Assembly: GCA_036557785.1 (NCBI GenBank)
Contig: DATBGZ010000082.1
Span: forward strand, 154,466 to 218,465
From: DATBGZ01 sp036557785
Lineage (GTDB): Bacteria > Actinomycetota > Actinomycetes > Mycobacteriales > Micromonosporaceae
Direction of reading: 5' to 3'
DNA: 64,000 nt
Within the stretch, counting starts at the first letter, position 1, and each line of letters begins with the position of its first letter. Positions 53,591 through 62,444 of this stretch are shown piece after piece. The notes under the pieces are model-generated. The model saw nothing but the letters and a program-made list of their open reading frames with translations, did no database searches and was not told the DNA's origin. A program made the position numbers and the translations under genes.

Positions 53591-53989
53591 TTGCGGCCCA
53601 CGAGCTCGTGGGCCCGCACCGGACGCTGCGGACCGATCATTTTCCTGCAAGAGCGACAGCTCACGACACGCCAATTTGGGGTACCCAACGCAGAGGAGAG
53701 CCCCGTGGGCAAGGTGGTATTTCACTTCGTCGACGGCGTCGAGGCAGCCGTGGCCAAGGCGCAGGAGCTTGCGGGTGACCGCATCGTTGAGGTCGCCGCT
53801 GGCGACGTGGGTGGCCAGGTGCTTGCCGCGGGCTTGATCGACGAGGTGCACATGGACGTCGTACCCGTCGTGTTCGGGTCCGGCAAGCGCTACTTCGGGT
53901 CGGTCCACGCGCAGCACTTGTTGGAGGACCCTGACGTGGTGATTCAGGGCGACCGGGTGCTTCACCTGCGCTATCGGGTGCGCCGTTGA
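53591..53989 (+). pseudogene. 5'-truncated RibD-C/dihydrofolate reductase-family gene
   Basis: The last ~95 codons match the second half of RibD-C proteins (VVFHFVDGVEAAVAKAQEL, GGQVLAAGLIDEVHMDVVP, GSGKRYFG, LHLRYRV). The NADPH-binding N-terminus (LDGVxxAPGG, LLGRxTY) is missing. GTG 53703 with GAGGAGAG upstream could still express a 95-residue fragment. Compare the intact relative at 3444-4079. Confidence 0.6.
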
Positions 53990-54136
53990 CCGATCTGAGC
54001 GGGGTACGCGGAGAAGTCCACTGCGGGCGCTGACACTCCATCAATCACCGAACACGGCATGATCCCCCCGGCCCGACGACGATGGCCCCACTGCCACGAC
54101 CACCATTCGCACAGCCGGTTCGCGCAATGATGCGGT

Positions 54137-54185
54137 TGGTGGAGCCGAGGGGACTCGAACCCGTGACCCCCACACTGTCAGTGAC
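54137..54185 (-). tRNA. Truncated tRNA, 3' part with CCA
   Basis: Minus strand: a T-arm (ACGGG TTCGAGT CCCCT), acceptor 3' strand CGGCTCC and terminal ACCA are present; no complementary GGAGCCG lies upstream and there is no D-arm. Remnant, most simply an attachment-site scar. Lies in a 330-base gene-free interval. Confidence 0.5.
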
Positions 54186-54291
54186 CCGCAGCGTTGCGCC
54201 GATTCGGTTGTGTGTGACAGGTCGGCACCTCGGCGGTCGGCGACGGCTCTGCACGCCTGATGCTTCCGGGTGGACAGCGCGCCTGCCGGCA

Positions 54292-56169
54292 TCAGACAAA
54301 CGGCCCTACGGTGACAAGATGAAGAGCGTCGCCGTGTGGTTGAGCATCGTGCCGTTGGTGGTCTTCCTCGCGGCGTGTCGGTCGTCCGATCCGCCCGGCT
54401 CCGGTGCCTCCATTGGGGACCTCAACGCCGCGTTCGGAAACTGTGGCGAGGTCGGGGACTGGGGCGGGCCGGCGGCTGCCTTCGTGGGCGTCCACCAATG
54501 GGTGCGGGTGAGCCAGGTCGTCAGCGCGAACCGGGACGGCACAGTCCAGACGCCCACGACGCCCTCGACCGTCGTGGCCGCCGATGGCGCCACCTACACG
54601 CTCTCGGTGCACTTCTCCTACTGGCCGGGGGTGGACTGGGCCTTGACCCACGACGCCGCTGCATGGTTCGGCATCGCGGACGCGTCCGACCGCGAGACCT
54701 ATGGGTACCAAGTGGACGGTGTGGCCGAGTTCGCGCTCGTCGTCCTGGTCGACGGCCAGGCCTTCTTCCCCGGGAACTGCCGGGTATACGAGGCGCTGGC
54801 CAGTTCGCTGGGTCCTGATTTGAACGCGCTGCTGAGCACCGCCCCTGGGTTGGTCGGGCCCGACCTGCTCGCACATCTGCGGCTCACGAACAGCTAGCCG
54901 TCTTGCCCGCGGCCTGCCGATCCATCCCATCGGCATCCACGGGCGCCTTCGTGTCGGGCGCCTGTGGGGTTGGGTTGCGCTAGACCACATGAGCCAAGTC
55001 AACAGTGGAGTGGCCGCGACGATCGCAGCCGCGTACCAGAGCGCCGACCTGACGCCGACCTGCGCGCCGAGTAGGCCGGCGATCAGTCCACCCACTGCCA
55101 GCGAGCTTCGCGTCAAGACACGAATGGACGCGACTGTGCGCCCGAGTCGGTCGCGCGGCACTTGCTGCTGCAGCATGGAGATACCGACGGTGTTGAACAT
55201 GGCGGCACCGGCCTGCGGCAGCAGTCCGGCCAGCGCGGCGAGTGCGATCGCCGGACCCGGCCCGGCCAGCGGCAAGGCAATCATGAACGGAAGTGTGAGA
55301 GCAGGCGCTAGGCGAAGGATGACTGGCGCGCTCAGCCGGCGGGCGAGGCGACTGGCCAATAGCGACCCGAGCACGGCGCCAGTTGCGCCCAGCGAGAGCA
55401 ACAGGCCGGCCGTCGTCGATGACAGGCCCAACACCCGAACGAAGAACAACAGCTGCAGCGCGAAGACGCCCGCGAAGCCGACGTTCGCGCAAGCCGCCGT
55501 CAGCGCAATCGTACGGAACAGTTTGTCGCGAAGAGTGTCCACCAGGCCGATTCGAATATCCCGCACAAGCGACGACTGAGGACTGCTCGTTGCTACCTCG
55601 CGCACCCTCATTCGCACGATGCAGTATGCGCTGACAACAAACGTGATGGGATCGAACAGTAGTGCGCGCACGGGGCCGACGAGCCTCACGAGCGCGCCAC
55701 CCACGGCCGGGCCGATCGCGCTCATCGTCGCCGACGTCGCGTAGAGGGCGCCGTTAGCTTGAACGAGATCGCGATCATCGACGATGCTTGGGAGAAATGC
55801 GGGACTCGCGACGTCGAACAGGACGCTGAGCGTGCCGAGCAGGAGCGCAATCAGGCACAGTCCCCAGATATTGATGACATGAAGCCAGATCGACAGAGGC
55901 ACCGCGAGCAGGAGCACGCAACGGCCGAGATCGGCTGCGACCATGACAGGCTGTCGACGCACGCGATCGATCCATGTGCCCGCGGCCAGCCCAAGGATCA
56001 GCCACGAGATGGTACCCATCGTGGTAAGGAGCGCCACCTGGAAGGTGTCGGCCTGGAGCACGAGGATCGCCGTGAACGGAAGCGCCAGTGCGGTCACGGA
56101 GTCGCCTATCTGGCTGACCGACTGACCGAACCAGAGGCGGCGGAAGTCTGCGTTTCCCCACGCGCTCAT
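54292..56169 (-). CDS. MFS transporter with abnormal C-terminal extension
   Basis: Open frame of 625 codons. Residues 1-405 are a 12-helix major-facilitator protein (FRRLWFGQSVSQIGDSVTAL, motif A-like GTWIDRVRRQPVM, RVLGLSSTTAGLLLSLGATG). Beyond this the sequence is basic and proline-rich, unlike any MFS tail, and runs antisense through a whole lipoprotein gene (54319-54897). A lost stop codon or small deletion near 54950 is likely. The functional protein is probably about 410 residues. Substrate unknown, perhaps a drug. Confidence 0.7.
   Translation of the reverse strand: MSAWGNADFRRLWFGQSVSQIGDSVTALALPFTAILVLQADTFQVALLTTMGTISWLILGLAAGTWIDRVRRQPVMVAADLGRCVLLLAVPLSIWLHVINIWGLCLIALLLGTLSVLFDVASPAFLPSIVDDRDLVQANGALYATSATMSAIGPAVGGALVRLVGPVRALLFDPITFVVSAYCIVRMRVREVATSSPQSSLVRDIRIGLVDTLRDKLFRTIALTAACANVGFAGVFALQLLFFVRVLGLSSTTAGLLLSLGATGAVLGSLLASRLARRLSAPVILRLAPALTLPFMIALPLAGPGPAIALAALAGLLPQAGAAMFNTVGISMLQQQVPRDRLGRTVASIRVLTRSSLAVGGLIAGLLGAQVGVRSALWYAAAIVAATPLLTWLMWSSATQPHRRPTRRRPWMPMGWIGRPRARRLAVREPQMCEQVGPDQPRGGAQQRVQIRTQRTGQRLVYPAVPGEEGLAVDQDDERELGHTVHLVPIGLAVGRVRDAEPCSGVVGQGPVHPRPVGEVHRERVGGAIGGHDGRGRRGRLDCAVPVRADDLAHPHPLVDAHEGSRRPAPVPDLATVSERGVEVPNGGTGAGRIGRPTRREEDHQRHDAQPHGDALHLVTVGPFV
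54319..54897 (+). CDS. Lipoprotein of unknown function
   Basis: 192 residues. Leader VAVWLSIVPLVVFLAAC ends in lipobox VFLAAC. The mature part has paired cysteines, an aromatic-rich core (VHQWVRVSQVV, VHFSYWPGVDWAL) and resembles no family I know. Opposite, and fully inside, the extended end of the MFS frame; the leader and codon pattern support this strand as coding. Confidence 0.65.
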   Translation: MKSVAVWLSIVPLVVFLAACRSSDPPGSGASIGDLNAAFGNCGEVGDWGGPAAAFVGVHQWVRVSQVVSANRDGTVQTPTTPSTVVAADGATYTLSVHFSYWPGVDWALTHDAAAWFGIADASDRETYGYQVDGVAEFALVVLVDGQAFFPGNCRVYEALASSLGPDLNALLSTAPGLVGPDLLAHLRLTNS

Positions 56170-56334
56170 GCCGGATCGCCCTTGAACGACGTCACCGTGC
56201 GAAACGCCGAACGCGGCAGATCCAGAAGGCGAAGGCGATCGCTCGCCATCATGGACAGCGTCCGATGCCCACCGGTGTTGCCACGCGCGCGGAGGTCGAT
56301 AGCACTCCTGGTCCTCTCCCGAACCCGGCGCCCG

Positions 56335-56829
56335 TCAATCAGCCGTCTCGTCGCGTGGTTCCCGTGCCCGCAGCATCCCGCGGATGACCGACATGTCGGC
56401 GTCACGCTGACGGAGCAACCGACCGCGAGAGCCCGACACGAGATCGCTGGGCTTAAGGATGACGAGCTTGATGCCGTGGCGTGGCATCTCCTGATCGCGG
56501 CGCACGTCGTACAACGCACGCTGAACGCCACGGTGCACGCCACTGATGGTCAGGACGTGGGGCTTGTCGAAGTGCGGCATCGGCCGGTCATGCTGGAGTT
56601 CGCGGTACTCGACCACAACGCCACAGTCCGGCCAGTAGCTGTCGACCGGCAATCGCGCGCGACGGCCCGACTTGCCAGGGTCGCCGCGCAGCCAATCGAA
56701 ACGATGCTGCCGGCTGCCTCGGTGTCCCAAGACCTCATCGCATAGGTCGAGCACGTACGCCTCGTCGCTGACTTCGCGGGCCACGCCGACATCTTGCCAC
56801 GTTCGTGGTCCATCAAGCGGAGTCGCCAT
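56335..56829 (-). CDS. PD-(D/E)XK nuclease-like protein
   Basis: 164 residues. FDWLRGDPG, RLPVDSYWPDCGVVVEYRELQH and GIKLVILKPSDL resemble small restriction-endonuclease-fold proteins; D in PVDSYWPD and the E-Y-R-E pair could form the metal site. ATG 56829 begins the conserved region. It lies in an accessory stretch with no methyltransferase next to it, so restriction is not implied. Repair (Vsr-like) is an alternative. Confidence 0.6.
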   Translation of the reverse strand: MATPLDGPRTWQDVGVAREVSDEAYVLDLCDEVLGHRGSRQHRFDWLRGDPGKSGRRARLPVDSYWPDCGVVVEYRELQHDRPMPHFDKPHVLTISGVHRGVQRALYDVRRDQEMPRHGIKLVILKPSDLVSGSRGRLLRQRDADMSVIRGMLRAREPRDETAD

Positions 56830-57052
56830 CCGACGGGAGCGGCCGGCGTCGACCCAACCAGGCCGAGCGTGCGAGCCCAGGAACCCATGCGCAGACAGCT
56901 GCCACAGACGCGGCTGACCGGATCGTCCGGTGAGCCGACTTCGTATCGACATCCAACGAAGGAGGTAGCGATGATCGCAGAGTCGATTTATGATGTAAGG
57001 AGTCGCGCAGCATCAGGTGAGCCTAGCGACGGCAGGGGCCAGTCGAAAAGGA

Positions 57053-57439
57053 TCAGGAATTAGTCCGCGGCTGCTGGACGCGCGAAGCGTCAACCCAAGG
57101 ACCGTCGCCGGGCATGACGTCAAGCGTGAACCTGTTGTGCCTCATGACGTTCCATACTCGCTCCACGAACGAAGGATCTGTCAACATGACGGCGCGTATC
57201 TGGGCGGCCAATTCCGAGCAGGCTGGGTCCTCGAAGGTCCCATCGAGCTGGCCAAGAAGGCCGCCGATGCTCGCCCCGCCAAACACATATTGCTCGGCCC
57301 TCGTGCGGAGGGCGGTATGCATCCGACGCGTGTTTTCGTCCACTGACCCGCCACGGTTGATGCCCAGGAACCAGGCTGTCATGTCCGCTGAGTCCCGACG
57401 CATGCCTGTTCTCGATTCTTGGTGGAAGTAGTCAGTCAC
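57053..57439 (-). CDS. Hypothetical protein
   Basis: 128 residues, not recognised. It has an acidic/amphipathic C-terminal half (GQLDGTFEDPACSELAAQI, DPSFVERVWNVMRHNRF) and no leader or membrane helix. Start uncertain; internal ATGs exist. Base composition is less GC-rich than the core genes. Sits between the nuclease-like gene and a repeat-containing interval. Confidence 0.5.
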   Translation of the reverse strand: MTDYFHQESRTGMRRDSADMTAWFLGINRGGSVDENTRRMHTALRTRAEQYVFGGASIGGLLGQLDGTFEDPACSELAAQIRAVMLTDPSFVERVWNVMRHNRFTLDVMPGDGPWVDASRVQQPRTNS

Positions 57440-57761
57440 CGGACATTCGTGGCCATGACCGCACCAACGGTGGTAGGCCGACGAAGGTGCGGCCCACGAC
57501 GGAGGGTGTCGCCAGAGAACCCCACTCGTTACACTTCAGTGATCGATGAACTGGGTCAAATGCACCCAACCTCGGTCGAGCAAGCAACGCAAAGGCGGTC
57601 GGGATGGTGCACCCCGTGCGGGTGGGCCGGACGCGTCGCTGCGCGAACCGCGCGTGCTGGTCGCCGGTGATCTACTTTCCGTATGTTTGAGCAGGTCACA
57701 GGCCCGCCAGCGGACTCGATGACAGGGGCGGCGGGCTTTCGACGGCGCCGCGAACGCCGGC
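57440..57761. other. Interval with first copy of a direct repeat
   Basis: No credible gene. It contains the 57627-57652 copy of the 26-base repeat, which continues imperfectly for some 25 bases. Otherwise nothing recognised. Confidence 0.4.
57627..57652. repeat. 26-bp direct repeat, copy 1
   Basis: A 26-base stretch beginning CCGGACGCGTCGCTGC and ending AACCGCG is identical to that at 58590-58615. The two flank the HTH gene 57762-58565, and similarity continues imperfectly beyond the identical core. Confidence 0.85.
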
Positions 57762-58565
57762 TTAGCCGACGCCAACCATGAAGTGGTAGTTGCCACGACC
57801 AACCGTACGGTTCAGTGTCTGCATGATCGAGAATACGTCGTCGTACGGACCCTGCATGTAGAACGGCTTGCCGTCGCGACCGAACGTGATAGCGCTGGGC
57901 TCGCGCCAGTCCCCAAGATAGGCAGCCGCTCGGGCGAAGTCACTATGCGGCTCGAAGCCCAACCCCCTTGCGTATGCCACGGCGCCGAAGACAAGATGCT
58001 GTGCGAGGTCCAGCGGGGCCGCGACCGGCTCCCCGTCGAAGGCGGCGAAGAAGTCGGCGGTGAAGTCGTTCACCTTGTGCGGCTCAAGGATTCGCGGGCC
58101 GACAGCGTTCTTCACACCGAGGCAGTGCACATCCACCAGGTAGCCGCAGATGCCGACCTTCTCGTAGCGGTGGTGCCGGGCGACAAGAACGGCGACGATC
58201 CCCGTCGCGTCGTTGCGTCCGGGGTCGCCGTCCGGCCACTGGCAGTACGACGGCACGACGAGTTCGCGGCTCCAACCCGGGCTTACCCAACAGCCAACCA
58301 GTTCGTCCGAACCTGGGCGCTGGGCGGCCAAGTCCGCAACCAGCCGTGCCACGACATGCGGCGGAAGGCCGAGTTGGCGGGCGATCCGTTTTGGCGTCAC
58401 ACCCACCGTACGAAGGCGGCGTACTTCTGCCTCGGCGGTGTCAGTGAGCACACCGAAATGCTTCCTCAGCCAACGCCCGTGGTGGCGATGACACGCCGCA
58501 GCACCGACTTGGCCATCTCGGCACCGTGGCCGGGTTCGCGCAATGTCGAGCAACGTCTCGAGCAC
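57762..58565 (-). CDS. HTH-containing conserved protein of unknown function
   Basis: 267 residues. A helix-turn-helix is at about 55-85 (VGVTPKRIARQLGLPPHVVA). The C-terminal ~150 residues (GYLVDVHCLGVKNAVGPR, LAQHLVFGAVAYARGLGFEP, GPYDDVFSIM) belong to a common actinobacterial family without assigned function. The N-terminus has Cys/His (RPRCRDGQVGAAACHRHH) that may bind metal. GTG start; the upstream frame is open as far as the repeat copy at 58590. Confidence 0.65.
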   Translation of the reverse strand: MLETLLDIARTRPRCRDGQVGAAACHRHHGRWLRKHFGVLTDTAEAEVRRLRTVGVTPKRIARQLGLPPHVVARLVADLAAQRPGSDELVGCWVSPGWSRELVVPSYCQWPDGDPGRNDATGIVAVLVARHHRYEKVGICGYLVDVHCLGVKNAVGPRILEPHKVNDFTADFFAAFDGEPVAAPLDLAQHLVFGAVAYARGLGFEPHSDFARAAAYLGDWREPSAITFGRDGKPFYMQGPYDDVFSIMQTLNRTVGRGNYHFMVGVG

Positions 58566-58589
58566 TGCCTGGTCAAGGGCTCTCGTGGA

Positions 58590-58615
58590 CCGGACGCGTC
58601 GCTGCGCGAACCGCG
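58590..58615. repeat. 26-bp direct repeat, copy 2
   Basis: Second identical copy (see 57627-57652), 963 bases away, just upstream of the HTH gene start and 56 bases before the toxin-antitoxin operator. Confidence 0.85.
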
Positions 58616-58670
58616 ATGGCTGGTTCCTGGTGACCCACTTCCCGTTCCGCTGCGGTCACGATCGCGTTCC

Positions 58671-58689
58671 ACAGTTGTGTGACAACTGT
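58671..58689. promoter_or_regulatory. Toxin-antitoxin operator, ACAGTTGT-GTG-ACAACTGT
   Basis: Perfect 8-bp inverted repeat with a 3-base spacer. It overlaps the -35-like GTGACA (58679-58684); TAGGCT (58702-58707) is the -10, 17 bases further. Binding by the RHH antitoxin would block the promoter. Confidence 0.7.
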
Positions 58690-58713
58690 CCAACACGGTG
58701 GTAGGCTACATGC

Positions 58714-58914
58714 GTGGCAACGACGATCGGGTTCCGGCCTACTGACGAGGACGAGCGGATCATCAAGGCCGCGATGCGTCCGGACGAGCGGACCTCCGAC
58801 GTGATCCGTCGCGCCCTGCGCCTGCTTGACCGTGAGGTGTGGCTCTCCCGTGCTCGCGAGGACGCCGAGCGGCTCGCGACGGAGGATCTGAACGCCGAGC
58901 CAGAGAAGTGGTGA
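58714..58914 (+). CDS. Ribbon-helix-helix antitoxin
   Basis: 66 residues. ATTIGFRPTDEDERIIKAA and ERTSDVIRRALRLLDREVW form the RHH fold; the acidic tail (ATEDLNAEPEKW) would wrap the toxin. GTG start seven bases after the -10, so the transcript is leaderless. The stop overlaps the toxin start by four bases (GTGA). Confidence 0.87.
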   Translation: MATTIGFRPTDEDERIIKAAMRPDERTSDVIRRALRLLDREVWLSRAREDAERLATEDLNAEPEKW

Positions 58915-59228
58915 TCCGTGGCGCGGTCTATCGCGTGGATCTCGGGGAAGCCAGGCGCGGGCACGAACAGCGCGGCAAGCGGCTCGGTCTGGTGTTGAGC
59001 CCGACCTCCATGCCGTGGAGTGTGGCGACTGTTGTGCCGACCTCGACCAGCGCCCAGGAGGCGGTGTTCCGGCCATCTGTCGAGATCGATGGTCAAGCGA
59101 CGCGCTTCCTCGTGGACCAGATGAGAAGCATCGACGTGGATTACATCGTTGGCGACCCGGTTCACTACTTGGAGCGAGACGAACTGGCTGAGGTCGAGCA
59201 CGCCGTCGCCCGTTATCTCGGACTCTGA
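58911..59228 (+). CDS. mazF: MazF/PemK-type endoribonuclease toxin
   Basis: 105 residues. IRGAVYRVDLGEARRGHEQRGKRLGLVLS (core fold start), VVPTSTSAQEAVFRPSVEI and FLVDQMRSIDVDYI match MazF; R in RGHEQRGKR and T/S in PTSTSA form the RNA site. Coupled to the antitoxin by GTGA. It should cleave mRNA or tRNA when the antitoxin is degraded. Confidence 0.88.
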   Translation: MIRGAVYRVDLGEARRGHEQRGKRLGLVLSPTSMPWSVATVVPTSTSAQEAVFRPSVEIDGQATRFLVDQMRSIDVDYIVGDPVHYLERDELAEVEHAVARYLGL

Positions 59229-59702
<474 letters not shown>

Positions 59703-59894
59703 TCACGGCTGAGGCGGCTTCACCGCCAAGGGGCCAAGATCGTGTGTGGGTTCGAACCGGCAGACGTGCTTTCGCTCCCGCACCTGCCCTGCCGGCGCGG
59801 CACTTGTATACATCGTTTGCGTTCGCAAGACCACTTCCGAACCGCACGTCCCGCAACGGAATTGCGTAGGATCGTAAGTCTCAACCAAGCTCAT
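59703..59894 (-). CDS. Small zinc-ribbon-like protein
   Basis: 63 residues. FRCGTCGSEVVL (CxxC) and KHVCRFEP (H-x-C) suggest a zinc-binding ribbon. ATG 59894 is preceded after six bases by TATATT, so a leaderless start is likely. Unknown role. Confidence 0.5.
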   Translation of the reverse strand: MSLVETYDPTQFRCGTCGSEVVLRTQTMYTSAAPAGQVRERKHVCRFEPTHDLGPLAVKPPQP

Positions 59895-60037
59895 GGCGGA
59901 AATATACCGGCACCGTGGCTCGACGCCACGGCGTCGAGCCAGATCTTCGTAGCCCGCCATCGACGCGGCGTCGGCTGCTGTCCGGCACGCCCGAACCAAC
60001 CAGGCGGACCCAAGTTGGACTGAGGCACTTGGAGTAG

Positions 60038-61075
60038 CTACTCGCCCGAAATCGGTCCCCGGCTACCGAAGATTCCGTTGGGAGGAGAAGCAAACCCAGG
60101 ATCTGGGGTCCGCCAAAGGTGAAGGTGAGACCGCTTCGGGACTGCGAAGTTGAATCGGAGGCCGACCTCCGCGCCCGCTGGGGCCTGAGTCACTGGTTCA
60201 TCGTCCATCCTGATCTCCAGAACAGAACCCCACCGCGTCGATCTTGTGCCGGGCGCCACGACACAGTCGCCCTCCGAGAGCGCTGAATCCAGCGAAGGGA
60301 TTACGACAATCCTCCCCTGCTGGTAGTACTCGGTTGGGACACCTAAGGGAACACTTTGACCGTTCTTAATTGAAGCCCGCAAGAGAGGCTCAGCCAGGCT
60401 CGCCACAAGTCCCATCGAGATGGCCTCTACGTACCGAACTTTAGCCAAGAGGCGATCGTGCGAGAGAATTTCGTCCGGAATTGCGCGGTGCGCGACCTCA
60501 TTCCGCCGTTCCACCAAATCATCCAGCTCGTTCTTTAGGATCTCCCACAGAGTGCTATCGCTAACGTCGGCGGTAATCGACGCCCAGGCTTGCACCGAAT
60601 CCGACGATCGGACTTTATTCAGCAAGTCGGGGATTGCCCATTGGAAAAGCTCCGCCAACGATTCCCATCGAATGTTCGAGTTGTGAAGAGCAATCACCTC
60701 AAGTCGCAAGTCAAGGTGAGTGGCTGACTCGTCCAGACAAGAGGCAAGACTCCGGGCAACGTCAAGCTCCGTAACGTCTCGATACCTCCCAACGCCGAGA
60801 CTCTGCCCCAAGAGAGCCGAGGCGTTGCGGACGTAACGCCGACGCAAGCTGAGCATCTGCTCAGCGGAACAATTCGTCGGCGTCGCAAGAAGCATTTGGC
60901 CAAAACGGAACGCAAGCCGCTCGGCGAAACTCTCGAAGGATGAATACAAGGCGGAGACACATGCGATGTAGGCAAATCTTCGCTGATCGGAAGTCTGCCG
61001 CTCCTCAGAACTACTGACCAAGAACCGACGAATCCGCTCGAGGTCTGACGCCAGCTGATCGTATTGCTGCATCAT
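60038..61075 (-). CDS. HEPN-domain protein (MAE_28990/MAE_18760-like)
   Basis: 345 residues. The all-helical N-domain has the HEPN catalytic R-x4-H as R191-x4-H196 in ERRNEVAH, preceded by FAYIACVSALYSSFESFAERLA. HEPN proteins of this group are RNases found beside DUF262 genes in defence loci. A ~125-residue beta-rich tail follows. Third gene of the methyltransferase-DUF262-HEPN operon, 11 bases after the DUF262 stop. Codon use is less GC-rich than the genome. Confidence 0.82.
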   Translation of the reverse strand: MMQQYDQLASDLERIRRFLVSSSEERQTSDQRRFAYIACVSALYSSFESFAERLAFRFGQMLLATPTNCSAEQMLSLRRRYVRNASALLGQSLGVGRYRDVTELDVARSLASCLDESATHLDLRLEVIALHNSNIRWESLAELFQWAIPDLLNKVRSSDSVQAWASITADVSDSTLWEILKNELDDLVERRNEVAHRAIPDEILSHDRLLAKVRYVEAISMGLVASLAEPLLRASIKNGQSVPLGVPTEYYQQGRIVVIPSLDSALSEGDCVVAPGTRSTRWGSVLEIRMDDEPVTQAPAGAEVGLRFNFAVPKRSHLHLWRTPDPGFASPPNGIFGSRGPISGE

Positions 61076-61086
61076 TGAGAACAGTC

Positions 61087-62391
61087 CTACTTCGAGATAG
61101 CGCCAAGAGCCGAAGTTAACGCCTCGATTGCATGCACATTTCGCCGATTTGCGTCTGCCGAATTCGTCCGACGCCCACCGAAAATGCCAGCCGACGCATC
61201 GTACATGGCGTTAATCGAAAACTTGACGACTTCGGGCCTACCCAACAGCGCCGCTATCTGGTCGTCATTGAGGGCGGAACTAGCGTACATCAACGCGTCA
61301 TAGGCGATCTTGCTGAAGTGACGATTACTTCCCTTAACCTGGAAGGCCGTTGGCCCGCCAATCTCGTACCAGAACTTAAGGTTACGGAGAAAGAGTAGCT
61401 TGTACCCTTCAAGCGTCGACGACTCGAACCTATTTCCTCTCGCCAGGAACTCATCCAAGAACTCGGAAATGCGGTTTAAGCCCTGCGGGTACTTCGATAG
61501 ATGCCGGTAGGCAAAAAATCGAAGCACGATCTCCACGTCCTCCATAGACTCGAACATCTTGCGGCCGATCTTCGTGACCTCGACGCCCTCAGAATCCCGC
61601 TCGGGCGCGGTCGACTCGGCGTCCTCCATGTCCTCAGGTTCGTCCGCCGCGGTAGTCGCCACATCTAGTGGAGTGCACAGCATCCGACGCAACTCGGGCG
61701 TCCGAGACAGTTCTAGGCACAGATCATTCAGCGGCCCGTTATAGACCGCGTTGCGCGTCTCCTGTCCGCTAAGCCGCACGCCGCCCGAGTTGAGTCTTTC
61801 GAAGACCAGCTTCTTAAGGAATGCTGCCTGCTCCTCAGTTGCAGCAGTTTCATTCAGAAGAATGATCGAGGACAAATATCGTCGATCGATTCCGTCGCGA
61901 ATTGAGCTCGGAAGCGTCGAGTAGGTGCGGCCGTTAAGCCCTGGCCAATGCTGAAGTCCAGTCAATTCTAGCGAGCCAGCGTAGAAGTCCATCAAAGCCG
62001 TCAACCGTTGGCGGCCATCCATTACCTCAAACCGAGCCAGCTCGTACTCATAAAGAAAGACAGGTGGCACCGGGACGTTCATCAAGAACGATTCGATCAG
62101 CCTGGATCTGCGACCATCGTCCCACCTGTGTCGGCGCTGATACTCCGGATCCCGCTTATACTTGGCCTCGACCTCACCCGATTCCGTCGTGAAGGTATCC
62201 GTGAACATACTTAGAATCTGGTTGAGAGGGTAGCGAGCCTGTTCTACGACGATACGGACACCCTCCTTCACATATCGTGCGTTGAGTTCTGCATCGGTTA
62301 CGCGCAGCGATTCAATCGCTTTTAGTGCGTCAACATTTTCGCCGGGAAACAGGGAAACGGATAGCTCAATTGGTCTTTTTCGCGTTGCCAC
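61087..62391 (-). CDS. DUF262-domain protein (GmrS-like)
   Basis: 434 residues. The DUF262 core is RDPEYQRRHRWDDGRRSRLIE and FEVMDGRQRLTALMDF, the D-G-x-Q-R motif (D125-R129) being the proposed nucleotide-hydrolysing site. The usual C-terminal DUF1524 nuclease of GmrSD is absent; an acidic insert (DEPEDMEDAESTAPERD) follows. It likely senses or licenses, with the HEPN protein as effector. Middle gene of the operon. Confidence 0.85.
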   Translation of the reverse strand: MATRKRPIELSVSLFPGENVDALKAIESLRVTDAELNARYVKEGVRIVVEQARYPLNQILSMFTDTFTTESGEVEAKYKRDPEYQRRHRWDDGRRSRLIESFLMNVPVPPVFLYEYELARFEVMDGRQRLTALMDFYAGSLELTGLQHWPGLNGRTYSTLPSSIRDGIDRRYLSSIILLNETAATEEQAAFLKKLVFERLNSGGVRLSGQETRNAVYNGPLNDLCLELSRTPELRRMLCTPLDVATTAADEPEDMEDAESTAPERDSEGVEVTKIGRKMFESMEDVEIVLRFFAYRHLSKYPQGLNRISEFLDEFLARGNRFESSTLEGYKLLFLRNLKFWYEIGGPTAFQVKGSNRHFSKIAYDALMYASSALNDDQIAALLGRPEVVKFSINAMYDASAGIFGGRRTNSADANRRNVHAIEALTSALGAISK

Positions 62392-62444
62392 TCATGCCCC
62401 TTTCCGTGAACACCGTGCCCCGGCCCATTCCCTTAGCTAAATGA

